Positions 8,788-17,379 are shown, numbered from the stretch's first letter. The stretch is DNA of 44,047 bases from Flavobacteriaceae bacterium (GCA_002707745.1 PANU01000027.1:1-44047); one strand, 5' to 3'. Numbers and translations: made by a program. The notes: generated from the sequence alone by a model not told the origin.

Positions 8788-10217
8788 TAAAATCTGAAAT
8801 AATAAAATTGTTTTACTTCTTCAAAGTTGCCAAAAACAACAATAAAGAGAATGACAACAGCAGTCTTTAAAAGTTGGGGTTTGGTTGAAAACAATGGAAA
8901 CTCCTTATTCCTGCTGTACCATTCCCACCATAACATTATCAAAATAAGTGGAATAAGCTCTACCGAGTACCTGTATATTCCTAAATAATCAAGCCGTATG
9001 GAAAATTCGGCAATTTGACCAAGGTACAAAAAGGCTTCCTCCAAACTTATGGTTCTAAAAAAGATCCTTGTAAAAGCCATACATACAAACACCAGGCCTA
9101 TTTCAAAAAAAGCACGTATACTCGGTAATGTATTTGGGTTTACCGCAACATACGAATGTTTTTTCTTGCTCTTAAAACTGAACAGGACATACAGAACCCC
9201 ACAAATAAAACCCCAGAAAATAAAATTCCAGGAAGCTCCATGCCAAAACCCGCTAATTAAAAAAACGACCATTACATTGGCAATAGTTCTAAGTTTGCTT
9301 GCCCTACTCCCTCCTAAGGGAAAGAAAATGTAATCGCGAAACCAGCTGGAAAGGGTTATATTCCATCTGCGCCAGTATTCGGCAATGTTTCTCGAAAAAA
9401 ACGGATACCTAAAATTGGTAGTCAGCCTAAAGTCGAAAAGTCTTGCGGTTCCAATAGCAATGTCGCAATACCCGGAAAAATCCCCATAAATACGCACCGC
9501 GAAGTATACAACGCCCAGTATTAATGTAGCACTGCTATAAGACTCATAATTATCGAAGATATCACTGGCATATTGTGCACAACTATCGGCAATGACCAAT
9601 TTTTTAAACAATCCCCAGATAATTTGTTTTATTCCAATAATAGCCTGGTCTTTCTTAAAGGTTCTTTTTTTAAAAAACTGAGGTAAAAAATGGACGGCAC
9701 GTTCTATAGGCCCTGCTACCAGTTGTGGAAAGAAAGACACGAACGCCATAAACGCAATAAAATTGGTGGTGGCCTTTAATTTCTTTTTGTAGATATCTAT
9801 GGTGTAGCTCAACGTTTGGAAGGTATAAAACGAAATTCCCACCGGCAAAATAATATCTAAGGTATTGGCTTTAAAGTTCATTCCGAAGAAAGAGAATGCT
9901 TCTACAAAATTTTCCAGAAAAAAATTGAAGTATTTAAAAAACCCCAGCAAGCCAATATTAGTAGCAATGCTTATAAAAAGGTAAAATTTTCTTTTATTCT
10001 TTTGTTGTGCTTTGTTGAGCAGAAGCCCCACTCCATAGTTAACAAGCGTACTAAAGAGTATTAAAAATAAAAACCGCCAATCCCACCAACTATAAAAAAC
10101 ATAGCTAGCCAGTACCAGCAAGATGTTTTGTGCTTTTATACTTTTACCAAATACAAACCAATACAGTATAAATACTATGGGCAGGAAGATGGCAAAATCT
10201 AGGGAGTTAAAGAGCAC
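8787..10217 (-). CDS. MBOAT family membrane-bound O-acyltransferase (AlgI-like)
   Basis: A polytopic protein of 476 residues, the usual length for the AlgI/DltB group. Family motifs include YGDFSGYCDIAIG (244-256), the amphipathic stretch EYWRRWNITLSSWFRDY (280-296), PLGGSR (300-305) and FWHGASWN (324-331) with the conserved catalytic His326. It is expected to channel an acyl group from the cytoplasm to the periplasm for attachment to sugar hydroxyls. It is immediately followed by the SGNH partner (TAATG overlap) and lies 5 bases after the FkbM methyltransferase gene. All key residues are present. Confidence 0.93.
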   Translation of the reverse strand: MLFNSLDFAIFLPIVFILYWFVFGKSIKAQNILLVLASYVFYSWWDWRFLFLILFSTLVNYGVGLLLNKAQQKNKRKFYLFISIATNIGLLGFFKYFNFFLENFVEAFSFFGMNFKANTLDIILPVGISFYTFQTLSYTIDIYKKKLKATTNFIAFMAFVSFFPQLVAGPIERAVHFLPQFFKKRTFKKDQAIIGIKQIIWGLFKKLVIADSCAQYASDIFDNYESYSSATLILGVVYFAVRIYGDFSGYCDIAIGTARLFDFRLTTNFRYPFFSRNIAEYWRRWNITLSSWFRDYIFFPLGGSRASKLRTIANVMVVFLISGFWHGASWNFIFWGFICGVLYVLFSFKSKKKHSYVAVNPNTLPSIRAFFEIGLVFVCMAFTRIFFRTISLEEAFLYLGQIAEFSIRLDYLGIYRYSVELIPLILIMLWWEWYSRNKEFPLFSTKPQLLKTAVVILFIVVFGNFEEVKQFYYFRF

Positions 10218-10222
10218 AACAG

Positions 10223-11086
10223 TTAATTAGGGATGCAAAAAATATTTAGTGGTAAAGTTTCTTTTAAGTCAAAAGCTTTTAGATTCATATCTAACAACGT
10301 GTACCTTTTCTGCTGTAAATAATTGCAAATTGCTTTATCTCCGTTCATTTCAACTACTACTATGGGACGCAATTTATCCAGGATGGAACTTGCTCCTTGT
10401 AATATTTGCAGTTCAATTCCATCTACGTCTATTTTGATAAGGTCTAACCTATCCATTTCTTTAAAATAATGGTCAAGACATATCATGGGTACCGTGGTCG
10501 TTTCTTTTAATTGGACATCTGTAACCTCACCCTTCTTGGTATTAGAGGTGGTGCTTGCTAACGAAATTGACACACTTCCTTCTTCTTTTCCCACAGCTAC
10601 ATTGTTTGCCGTAATAATAGCTTCCAGATTGTTAAGAGCAATAGCTTTTTTAAAAGACTTAAATATAGTTGGGTGTGGTTCAAACGAATATACTTTGCCC
10701 TGTTGGCAAACCGAATTAGCCCACACCAAGCTTAAAAAACCAAAATTTGTTCCTACATCTGCTATTATATAATCATTTGTGGGGCGGTTTTTTTGTGCTT
10801 TCAATAATGCCAGTGTATTACGCAAAAGTGTTGTTTCAATACCGCGTTCTTTAGCTTTTGATGCTATTTGAATGGAGCCCACAAACTGAAATTTCACTTT
10901 ATAAGTGCCGTATTTTTTTAAGATGGGTACTTGTAATTCTCTAAACCCAGATCTGGTTCTAAAAAAGGAGTCTCGTATAGGTTTCAACAATTTCGATCCA
11001 CCCAGGTTTTTACGCCATGATTTGGGTATGCTTTTATAAATAAAGGCTCGTAAACTATTCATCTGCATACGTTTTAAAGAATCCAC
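10223..11086 (-). CDS. FkbM family methyltransferase
   Basis: A SAM-dependent methyltransferase of 287 residues with the FkbM layout: motif I ADVGTNFGFLSL (109-120), the acidic YSFEPHP (133-139) that contacts SAM ribose, and IKIDVDGIELQILQG (217-231). Members commonly methylate sugar hydroxyls in surface glycans, and this context supports that role. The first ATG overlaps the exostosin-like gene by 32 bases. ATGs at codons 7 and 9 shorten the overlap and are also possible starts. A second FkbM gene lies at 32346-33125. The two are only distantly alike, so they probably act on different positions or sugars. Confidence 0.88.
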   Translation of the reverse strand: MDSLKRMQMNSLRAFIYKSIPKSWRKNLGGSKLLKPIRDSFFRTRSGFRELQVPILKKYGTYKVKFQFVGSIQIASKAKERGIETTLLRNTLALLKAQKNRPTNDYIIADVGTNFGFLSLVWANSVCQQGKVYSFEPHPTIFKSFKKAIALNNLEAIITANNVAVGKEEGSVSISLASTTSNTKKGEVTDVQLKETTTVPMICLDHYFKEMDRLDLIKIDVDGIELQILQGASSILDKLRPIVVVEMNGDKAICNYLQQKRYTLLDMNLKAFDLKETLPLNIFCIPN

Positions 11087-12104
11087 CCAAAGTTAACTGT
11101 TCTTGCCAAAGGCTGCGGTTTTGTTGTTGTAAATCTTGAAATTGTTTGTGACTTAGCCTTTTATGAAAATTTAATACTTTTTCTGACACTCGGTCTCTAT
11201 CTTCGTAATTTACCCAAACCACCTGCTTTTTCCAATCTATCTTGTTAGGCAAAGGCAATAAGCAGTTGGTATTAATAAAAACTGGAATTCTTCCCATTGC
11301 CAGGGTCTCGTAAAATCGTACCGAAAAATTTCCCGCCCCTCTCGCACAGACTACATAGTCGCTATCCCGAATATTTTCGTAAAACTCCAATGTCGTTTTT
11401 TTGCGGGTTTCAGCGGTGGTAGCACCAGCACGATATTTTTTCCGCAGGATGAAATTGGTTGTAATGCTAGGGCTTTTCTCCAGCTGTCTCAAAACATTAG
11501 CCCGAAAATACGATGTGGACAAGACTTGTTGTCCGGGTGCTTTGCTCATTCCCAGAAATGACTTTGTATTTCTTGCAAGTGTTTTTAAAATTTCAGTACT
11601 GGCGTTTCCAATAGAACTAGTTGCTTGTCCACAAAAACCAACGGTTGGTGTTTCCTGATAGTCCCGTAATGGAAGTGTTTTTGTTTTAATATATTTTGGC
11701 AGGGGGTCTTCTATAAAAGCAGGAAGTCCTTGGTGGGTATTTGGAAGTTTTGAACGCTCGCCACTTTGACGAAAAACAATAACATTGGGATACTCTTTAA
11801 TTTTTACACCAAAATCTCCCACCATAAAAGACAGTACTTTTTTATTGGCTTTTAAAGACTCATCAATAACCTTTTCAACTGGTTTTATTGCATCCTGAGC
11901 CAGGTAAAAGTTCCATGACATAGGCAACACTACATAGTCGGCTTCCTGGACAGCTGTAACAAACTTGATTTCCTTTTCTGAAATATCATACATACGTAAC
12001 CTCTCTTCATCTGTAAATCTATCTCCCTTCTCAAAAGGTTTTAGCAACGGAAATATATGGCGCCGTTTGGGGTGTACTGGTAAGGCTACGTATAAATGTA
12101 TCAT
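11055..12104 (-). CDS. Exostosin-like glycosyltransferase (GT47 family)
   Basis: The C-terminal third matches the exostosin fold: SDYVVCARGAGNFSVRFYET (248-267), followed by LAMGRIPVFINTNCLLPLP (268-286) and the IDW motif. The Arg-rich ARGAGN loop and the Glu in YETL are the typical donor-binding positions. The 349 residues lack a signal or membrane segment, so it should work in the cytoplasm. The family is best known from eukaryotic heparan sulfate synthesis but also occurs in bacterial glycan loci. It overlaps the upstream GT4 stop codon by ATGA. Its specificity is unknown. Confidence 0.83.
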   Translation of the reverse strand: MIHLYVALPVHPKRRHIFPLLKPFEKGDRFTDEERLRMYDISEKEIKFVTAVQEADYVVLPMSWNFYLAQDAIKPVEKVIDESLKANKKVLSFMVGDFGVKIKEYPNVIVFRQSGERSKLPNTHQGLPAFIEDPLPKYIKTKTLPLRDYQETPTVGFCGQATSSIGNASTEILKTLARNTKSFLGMSKAPGQQVLSTSYFRANVLRQLEKSPSITTNFILRKKYRAGATTAETRKKTTLEFYENIRDSDYVVCARGAGNFSVRFYETLAMGRIPVFINTNCLLPLPNKIDWKKQVVWVNYEDRDRVSEKVLNFHKRLSHKQFQDLQQQNRSLWQEQLTLGGFFKTYADE

Positions 12105-13276
12105 TGTGTTTCCGTATAAAATGACACAAATTCCTGTTGCTGTTTTTTAATTGTAAAGTGATTGGCAATACGGTCCATAGCTTGCTTTGTTATCTCGTTT
12201 TTGTCCTCGTAGGAAAGATTCATACAACTAACCATTTTTTCAGCCAGTGCCTGGGCATCTTCCACAGGGAACAACCACCCGGTTTTGCCATCTTTAATAT
12301 TTTCTGGCAGACCGCCTACATTACTTGCAGCAACTAATTTTCCTAATGCCTGTGCTTCCAAAACTGCGTTACAAAAACCTTCATTTAAGCTGGGTTGTAC
12401 ATATACATCGGTTTGTTGTACTATTTGTAACGCTTGAGTATGGGTTTGTTTGCCGTGAAAGGTAATATGTTCCTGTAAGCCCAATTCATAAGCCTGAAAC
12501 ATATACCGCTCAGTATCTTTAGTAGTCCCTTCGCCAATAATATGATACTGAAAAGAAATGCCCCGTTTTTTTAATAGTGCCATGGCAGCAATAGCCGTAT
12601 CAATACCTTTAATCCAATGTAAACGCGCAATGGTTGCTATTTGAAAAACAGGATTTGAGGTTGATATAGTTTCCGGAAGCTTACCCATATCCACTGCAGG
12701 GGTTATAATGTTGTGAGGAACATCTGTAGCAAGACCTAACCGGATTGCTTTCCCGTACAAATACTGCGAAATACTATGAATTTTATCAACATGCTTCCAA
12801 GTTTTATCATAACAGCCAGGGTGTTTTAAAGGATATACGTTTAAATCGAAACCACGGAAACTCACCGCCATCTTAGCCCCGATGGCTTTTGCAACAAGCT
12901 CGCTACCCAACGCCTGCGTGGCAAATCCAAAATGTACCCAATCCAGTTTGGAACGTAACAAATGTGCGTTTAAGTATAGTTTCTTTACAATAGCCGTATA
13001 AGAAGTGGCTTCTTTTTTTTCCAGCCGAATATATTTTAAAACCGCTCCCACGTTAGGTAGCAAGGTAAGAAAGACCCACAGCATGGCAAAACTCTGAAAC
13101 AGTGAAAACCGATATACTTTTGGCGCCTTGTGAACCGGGCACAAATCAAACTGCTTTGCTTTTTTTTGCACAAATAATTGCACCGTAAATCCACGCGCTT
13201 GCAGCCCTTTTATTTTACTCGTGAAAAAAGTTTCGGAGTAGCCGGGTGTTTGAGAAAGTACAATGCCAATACGCAT
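12101..13276 (-). CDS. Glycosyltransferase family 4 (colanic-acid type)
   Basis: A 391-residue GT4 enzyme. It shows SFRGFDLN (139-146), ARLHWIKGIDTA (217-228) and the donor site PSLNEGFCNAVLEAQALGKL (295-314) followed by NVGG. The ArgLeuHisTrp-x-LysGly form of the linker motif also appears at 17375-18565, so these two genes are probably related within the locus. It lies 3 bases from the sulfotransferase gene upstream and overlaps the GT47 gene by ATGA. The substrate is unknown. Confidence 0.9.
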   Translation of the reverse strand: MRIGIVLSQTPGYSETFFTSKIKGLQARGFTVQLFVQKKAKQFDLCPVHKAPKVYRFSLFQSFAMLWVFLTLLPNVGAVLKYIRLEKKEATSYTAIVKKLYLNAHLLRSKLDWVHFGFATQALGSELVAKAIGAKMAVSFRGFDLNVYPLKHPGCYDKTWKHVDKIHSISQYLYGKAIRLGLATDVPHNIITPAVDMGKLPETISTSNPVFQIATIARLHWIKGIDTAIAAMALLKKRGISFQYHIIGEGTTKDTERYMFQAYELGLQEHITFHGKQTHTQALQIVQQTDVYVQPSLNEGFCNAVLEAQALGKLVAASNVGGLPENIKDGKTGWLFPVEDAQALAEKMVSCMNLSYEDKNEITKQAMDRIANHFTIKKQQQEFVSFYTETQ

Positions 13277-13279
13277 TTG

Positions 13280-14134
13280 TTAGAAGGTTTGTCTGGGATA
13301 CATAGTTACCGCAAATGTATCCAAAATACGGTTGATAGCACTAAGTTCTTCACTACTGAACTTCTTAAAAACCGCCTCTTCATCTCTTATTACACTTTTT
13401 GGATGCGTTTTAGAAGAAGGTTTTTTATACTCTTCCGCAATATTGGGTAAGGGTTTAAGGTTAAAATCCTTACACAATTCTAAAAATAATTCCAGGTTGT
13501 TTCTAAGGTCTTCATGCTTTATAATTCTATAGTTTAAATTTTCTGTTTGCTGAATAGTAACAGGCACCACATTTTCTATACTCCAGCGTAATGCCAGCTT
13601 TTCTATTTCAGTATAATTCTCCAGCGGCTTAAACTGAAAATTGAACTCCTTTTGAAGGACAGCAACTAATTTTTTATCATTGGCAAACCTCCTCAGATCA
13701 TACAGCCAGGGAAAATTCACCCGTTGTTGGGAGTGCAGTACCTCGTACGGATTTCTAATAATATGCACTACAGGAATACCAAATATCTGGTTCATATAAT
13801 GAGCAGCAAGGTTGCAGCGTACAAACTTAATTATAAACTTTTTAGGGATAAGAGGCCACAGATGTCGTTTCCACTTTCGGTTGCTGTTTTGGGCAATCCA
13901 GTTGTTATCCACCCTATTGGCAAATACTTTTTTAAGATAGGCGTGTCCTGCTTCAAAATCTTCTTTTTGAGTGACCAATCGGTCGCACAGCAGGTGTCCT
14001 TTAGATGTATTAAACTCGTGTTCCGGTTCAAAAAGGCTTCGGTACCGGTGCTGTTTGGCAATGGTTTCGGCCAGCCAGCTCGTTCCGCTCCTAGCAGAAC
14101 CTACAATGATAATATGTTTGTTAAAACCTGTCAT
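13280..14134 (-). CDS. Sulfotransferase family protein
   Basis: A PAPS-dependent sulfotransferase-like protein of 284 residues. The 5'-phosphosulfate loop reads VGSARSGTSW (11-20) and the 3'-phosphate site is IIRNPYEVLHS (125-135). Both are standard for the family. Its place between two GT4 genes suggests that it sulfates a sugar of the repeat or its precursor. It is directly adjacent to the upstream GT4 gene (stop at 14135, start at 14134). Together with the second sulfotransferase (27136-27987) it suggests a sulfated polymer. Genes for PAPS synthesis are not in the window. Confidence 0.88.
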   Translation of the reverse strand: MTGFNKHIIIVGSARSGTSWLAETIAKQHRYRSLFEPEHEFNTSKGHLLCDRLVTQKEDFEAGHAYLKKVFANRVDNNWIAQNSNRKWKRHLWPLIPKKFIIKFVRCNLAAHYMNQIFGIPVVHIIRNPYEVLHSQQRVNFPWLYDLRRFANDKKLVAVLQKEFNFQFKPLENYTEIEKLALRWSIENVVPVTIQQTENLNYRIIKHEDLRNNLELFLELCKDFNLKPLPNIAEEYKKPSSKTHPKSVIRDEEAVFKKFSSEELSAINRILDTFAVTMYPRQTF

Positions 14135-15190
14135 TTAGCATAAAAGCGAAAGATACAATTCTTTATAGGCGTTCACTTCTTTTTCAATGCTGAAATGTCT
14201 TTTAACCCGTTCCCGTCCTTGCGTTCCCAATTGGTTTTTTAATGTTGGATTATCATATAGCCGAAGTACTTGTGAAACCAATTCATTTTTGTTTTCAAAT
14301 ATAAATCCGCCAGCATCGTCTTTTAATAAATAGCGAGCACCGCCACCACTATTTGAAGATAAAACAGGTACTCCGCAAGCCATGCCTTCGATAATTGATA
14401 ACGGCAAGCCTTCATTTTTACTGGCCAGCACCAGCACATCAAACCCAGCCATTGCAGTTGGGATTTCGTGGTTCTCAATAAAACCCTTAAAAAAAACACG
14501 GTCCTGTAAATTATGTTCAGTTACATAAGATTTCAATATTTCTATATAGACTTCATCACCTTTTCCGTAGCACACAAGGTGTATGTCTGGCGGCAATCTG
14601 GTAAGTGCCTTTAATATTAATAACTGATTTTTATTTTCACCTAATACACCAATACAACCCACAACAAATTTGTTGCTTTTCCCTGTTTCAGGCATAGGCT
14701 TAAACACCAAAGTATCCACCCCATGCGGAATAAAAGTAATTTTATTTTTCAGCAAAATACCCGAGAAAAACCGTTCTTTCATATCCGGATTATTGTACAC
14801 AATATAGGAGGACAACACACTTTTGGCAAACCAACGTTTAGACCACGCATTGTTTTTTTTGGTATACACATAGCGAACACCGGCTTTTTTACACGCCAGG
14901 GCTTCAATACTGTTGCTTTTATAGTCCCATGAATGTAAGAGGTGAATTTTCTTTTCTTTTAAAAGCTTCGCCAGAGTAGTAATATAGCTTCTTTTCCCGA
15001 CATGGGTTGTAAGAAAAAGACGTTCGTTTTCTTTTATTTCGGCAGGAAATATATCAGGAAATTTTTCCACCAGGACATAAGGGTTAAACAAGGTTCTGTC
15101 AATTCGTTTGTACAGTTCTAACAATACAAATTGGCTACCCGCAGTTTTAAAATTTGGGATGGTGTAGAGTATGTTCTTTTTTTCACCCAT
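14135..15190 (-). CDS. Glycosyltransferase family 4
   Basis: This 351-residue enzyme has an N-terminal acceptor loop near IPNFKTAGSQF (11-21), IPHGVDTLVFKP (154-165), GVLGENKNQ (181-189) and the donor site ASKNEGLPLSIIEGMACGVP (256-275). All GT4 landmarks are present. It overlaps the end of the asparagine-synthase-like gene by 8 bases, so the two are cotranscribed. It would extend the lipid-linked oligosaccharide. The sugar added is unknown. Confidence 0.9.
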   Translation of the reverse strand: MGEKKNILYTIPNFKTAGSQFVLLELYKRIDRTLFNPYVLVEKFPDIFPAEIKENERLFLTTHVGKRSYITTLAKLLKEKKIHLLHSWDYKSNSIEALACKKAGVRYVYTKKNNAWSKRWFAKSVLSSYIVYNNPDMKERFFSGILLKNKITFIPHGVDTLVFKPMPETGKSNKFVVGCIGVLGENKNQLLILKALTRLPPDIHLVCYGKGDEVYIEILKSYVTEHNLQDRVFFKGFIENHEIPTAMAGFDVLVLASKNEGLPLSIIEGMACGVPVLSSNSGGGARYLLKDDAGGFIFENKNELVSQVLRLYDNPTLKNQLGTQGRERVKRHFSIEKEVNAYKELYLSLLC

Positions 15191-16574
15191 GTTTTAACTG
15201 CTTCATTTTTAAGGCCAGTGTTAACAACATACTTAAGGGGTGGGAATAGGTTACGGCATCTACATGCTTAAATTTATTATAATACTGAGCCAACAACGGT
15301 TTTGAAATAAACGGGTGTAAATTTTCAGCAAAAAGATAGTCCTGTAAAGCAGCGTCGTTTTCCATCCCTAAAAACTGCAGTTCCCAATTGCGTTGTATAT
15401 AAGGTTTACCAAGTTTAGCTTGCACTTCTCTTTTCAGTTTCTGTGCAACTCTGTAGGGCAAGTTGTTTGGGCTCTTGTTTTGCTGAAAGGTATACAAATT
15501 AAAAGGCTTATGTTGTTCCCATCTAATTTTTGCAAGTGCCGGATTGCGTTTTTTTATGTAAGCAATCTGAAGTTTTCTATCGGCCAGGTATGCTTCGGGA
15601 ATTTCACAAATAAACTGACACATCCTGTTGTCAAAATACGGCAACGAGATAGGGTGTTGTGTTTCAAAAACGGCCAGATTGGGGGCGGACCATCGAGGAG
15701 CCCAATACAAACTTTTAAAAGCTCTTATTTTAGCACTCGTGTCCTGTATTTTTATCTTTTTCAGCAGGGTTTCAACTCTATTTTGAAGATACTTTGTAAA
15801 GGTTTCTTCCAGTTTCCATTCTTCCCACAGGGAGTTAGCAAGCTCCATCCCTCCTTTTTTCAGTATTTTTTTAAGTACATAAGATACTAGTTCTGTTTCT
15901 GAAAGTTGGCTGTTAACACCACTACCATCAAAAAGCACATCTCCCCAATGCCCTAAGGAAAATAGCTCACCCATGGTCGCATATTCCTTGACCAGAGCCA
16001 TTTGTCGTGGGTGTGTAAACTCGCTATAACATTGATTTATGGTAGCCAGTTCTTCAATACAATCCCACAAATAGCCTTTTTCGATATGGTATGCTGCAAA
16101 ATTAAAATCACATTCCTGAGCAATTTGTTTACCAATACCCGTTTCGGGGTAGCCTCCCTTAAAATCGTAGCTATATGAATTTACATCTTTCTCCAAATAC
16201 CTCAGCGCAGTAGCCTGAGTCCGGCTGTCCAGCCCGCCAGAAAGTGGCAAGATCACCTTTTTAGCTCCAATTTGCTCATCTATAATTTTTTCAAACAGTT
16301 GGGTAAATTCTTCCAAAGCCTCTTCAAAAGTCAGTTCCCTGGGATTGTGATACCATTGAAACCAAGGTGTACTTTTTATGAAATATCCTTCCGCATCCAC
16401 TTCACAATTGGAAGCGGGTGGCAGCACCATTAAATCTTTAAAATACGTATCGGTGTCTAAAAAGAACCCAGTGGCTGCAAACACACAAATTGCCTTTTTA
16501 TCCAACTCATGAGGTGCCTTAACATTAGCAAAGGTTGGGCGAGAAGGAATGATTGGAGTTTTAATAGTAGGCAT
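15183..16574 (-). CDS. Asparagine-synthase-like amidotransferase lacking the glutaminase domain
   Basis: The protein carries the AsnB ATP-pyrophosphatase fold, with the PP-loop PLSGGLDSRTQ around residues 110-120 and GHWGDVLFDGSG near 208-219. A true AsnB has an N-terminal Ntn-hydrolase domain starting Met-Cys and is about 550-630 residues. Here only the end of that domain is recognisable (about residues 30-75), the catalytic Cys is missing and the length is 463. In sugar loci such enzymes often amidate uronic acids, which would fit the UDP-HexNAcA genes at 35263-38072, but this is inference. An upstream in-frame ATG at 16640 lies inside the flanking repeat hairpin, so the ATG at 16574 is preferred. 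As first gene after the DUF559 insertion it may have its own promoter. Confidence 0.83.
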   Translation of the reverse strand: MPTIKTPIIPSRPTFANVKAPHELDKKAICVFAATGFFLDTDTYFKDLMVLPPASNCEVDAEGYFIKSTPWFQWYHNPRELTFEEALEEFTQLFEKIIDEQIGAKKVILPLSGGLDSRTQATALRYLEKDVNSYSYDFKGGYPETGIGKQIAQECDFNFAAYHIEKGYLWDCIEELATINQCYSEFTHPRQMALVKEYATMGELFSLGHWGDVLFDGSGVNSQLSETELVSYVLKKILKKGGMELANSLWEEWKLEETFTKYLQNRVETLLKKIKIQDTSAKIRAFKSLYWAPRWSAPNLAVFETQHPISLPYFDNRMCQFICEIPEAYLADRKLQIAYIKKRNPALAKIRWEQHKPFNLYTFQQNKSPNNLPYRVAQKLKREVQAKLGKPYIQRNWELQFLGMENDAALQDYLFAENLHPFISKPLLAQYYNKFKHVDAVTYSHPLSMLLTLALKMKQLKHG

Positions 16575-16628
16575 TGCTGATTTTTGCAGAAAGTAAAAGT
16601 AAGTATTTATTTGTAGAGTGGGGACAAA

Positions 16629-16782
16629 AAAACTCCCCATCCCGCCATAGGCGGGATACCCCTCTTTGGAAAAGAGGGGAGCTTTTGGGTTTTATTAAAA
16701 ATAAAACTGTAGGTTTTAAATAAAAAGCTCCTCCCTTAGCATAAGGGAGGTGTCTCGCCTATGGCGAGACGGAGGATTCAGT
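16629..16782. repeat. 154-bp repeat copy A with four hairpins
   Basis: This copy is a near-identical direct repeat of 17226-17379. Four perfect inverted repeats are visible: ATCCCGCC/GGCGGGAT (16639-16657), CCCCTCTT/AAGAGGGG (16659-16679), CCTCCCTTA/TAAGGGAGG (16730-16750) and GTCTCGCC/GGCGAGAC (16752-16770). An AT-rich centre separates the two hairpin pairs. The copy lies between the asparagine-synthase-like gene and the DUF559 gene, and its right edge touches the proposed DUF559 promoter. Confidence 0.92.
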
Positions 16783-16812
16783 TGACCTCTATCCTAAAAT
16801 TTAGTATCTTTA
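16782..16812 (+). promoter_or_regulatory. Likely promoter of the DUF559 gene
   Basis: A TTG at 16782-16784 is followed after 20 bases by TATCTTTA at 16805-16812. This matches the Bacteroidota -33 TTG and -7 TAnnTTTG elements except for the last base. It would give a leader of about 20 bases before the ATG at 16837. The -33 element overlaps the last base of repeat copy A. Confidence 0.42.
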
Positions 16813-16836
16813 ACAGCCTCCCCGATCTAATTTACC

Positions 16837-17202
16837 ATGATGATAAAAAAGATCCATACCCTTAAACATTTAAAAACCTTTCGAAAAGAACTACGTGAAA
16901 ACATGACCCCTGCGGAAGCGTTTTTATGGTCCAAACTAAAAGCCAGGCAATTTCAAAAAACTCGATTCACGAGGCAGCATAGCATAGAAAATTTTATTGT
17001 AGACTTTTACTGTGCAAAACATAAACTGATCATTGAATTAGATGGCCAAGTACATTTTAATCCTAAAGCTCAGGAATATGATGCCGCTAGAACAGCAAGA
17101 TTGAATGAACTAGGTTTTACCGTAATCAGATTTGAAAATAAAATGGTTTTTGATTTTTTGCCATCTGTACTGCTGGAGATTAAAGAGTATATTGGGAAGT
17201 GA
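16837..17202 (+). CDS. DUF559 family endonuclease-like protein
   Basis: A 121-residue protein typical of DUF559 (related to very-short-patch-repair and other PD-(D/E)xK nucleases). Visible conserved positions are TPAEAFLWSKLKARQF (24-39), then the core with Asp56 in FIVDFYCA, Glu67 and Asp69 in LIIELDG, His73, and VIRFE (96-100). The candidate metal-binding residues are intact, so it may be an active nuclease. It lies on the strand opposite to all neighbouring genes and between two 154-bp direct repeats, splitting the glycan locus. This suggests arrival as a unit together with the repeats. Substrate and role are not established. A second ATG at codon 2 is possible. Confidence 0.88.
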   Translation: MMIKKIHTLKHLKTFRKELRENMTPAEAFLWSKLKARQFQKTRFTRQHSIENFIVDFYCAKHKLIIELDGQVHFNPKAQEYDAARTARLNELGFTVIRFENKMVFDFLPSVLLEIKEYIGK

Positions 17203-17225
17203 ATGGTAATTTGGGAAAGTATCAC

Positions 17226-17379
17226 AAAACTCCCCATCCCGCCTAAGGCGGGATACCCCTCTTTGGAAAAGAGGGGAGCTTTTGGGTTTTATTAAAAATA
17301 AAACCGGAGGTTTTAGAAAAAAAGCTCCTCCCTTAACATAAGGGAGGTGTCTCGCCTATGGCGAGACGTAGGGTTCAGT
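17226..17379. repeat. 154-bp repeat copy B with four hairpins
   Basis: This is the direct-repeat partner of 16629-16782, with only scattered differences. Hairpins: ATCCCGCC/GGCGGGAT with loop TAA (17236-17254), CCCCTCTT/AAGAGGGG (17256-17276), CCTCCCTTA/TAAGGGAGG (17327-17347) and GTCTCGCC/GGCGAGAC (17349-17367). The right end contains the TGA stop codon (17375-17377, minus strand) of the neighbouring GT4 gene. Loop bases differ between copies (TAA and ATA in the first hairpin) while the stems are unchanged. Confidence 0.92.
17256..17294 (+). terminator. Possible terminator after the DUF559 gene
   Basis: An 8-bp GC-rich stem CCCCTCTT/AAGAGGGG with loop TGGAA is followed by AGCTTTTGGGTTTTATT, a T-rich stretch. 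It lies 54 bases after the DUF559 stop. The same hairpin also occurs upstream of the gene in copy A, so termination may be secondary to its role as part of the repeat. Confidence 0.35.

Noticed and set aside
15393-15890. 165-codon open frame on the plus strand
   Set aside because: It is entirely antisense to the well-supported asparagine-synthase-like gene and shows no domain; composition is that of a complement of coding sequence.
16575-16640. N-terminal extension of the asparagine-synthase-like gene from the ATG at 16640
   Set aside because: The ATG lies inside the first hairpin of repeat copy A and the added 22 residues have no family match. The ATG at 16574 is preferred.
16629-17379. Classical insertion sequence or composite transposon
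   Set aside because: No transposase is encoded, the flanking copies are direct repeats made of hairpins, and no clear target-site duplication was found outside them.
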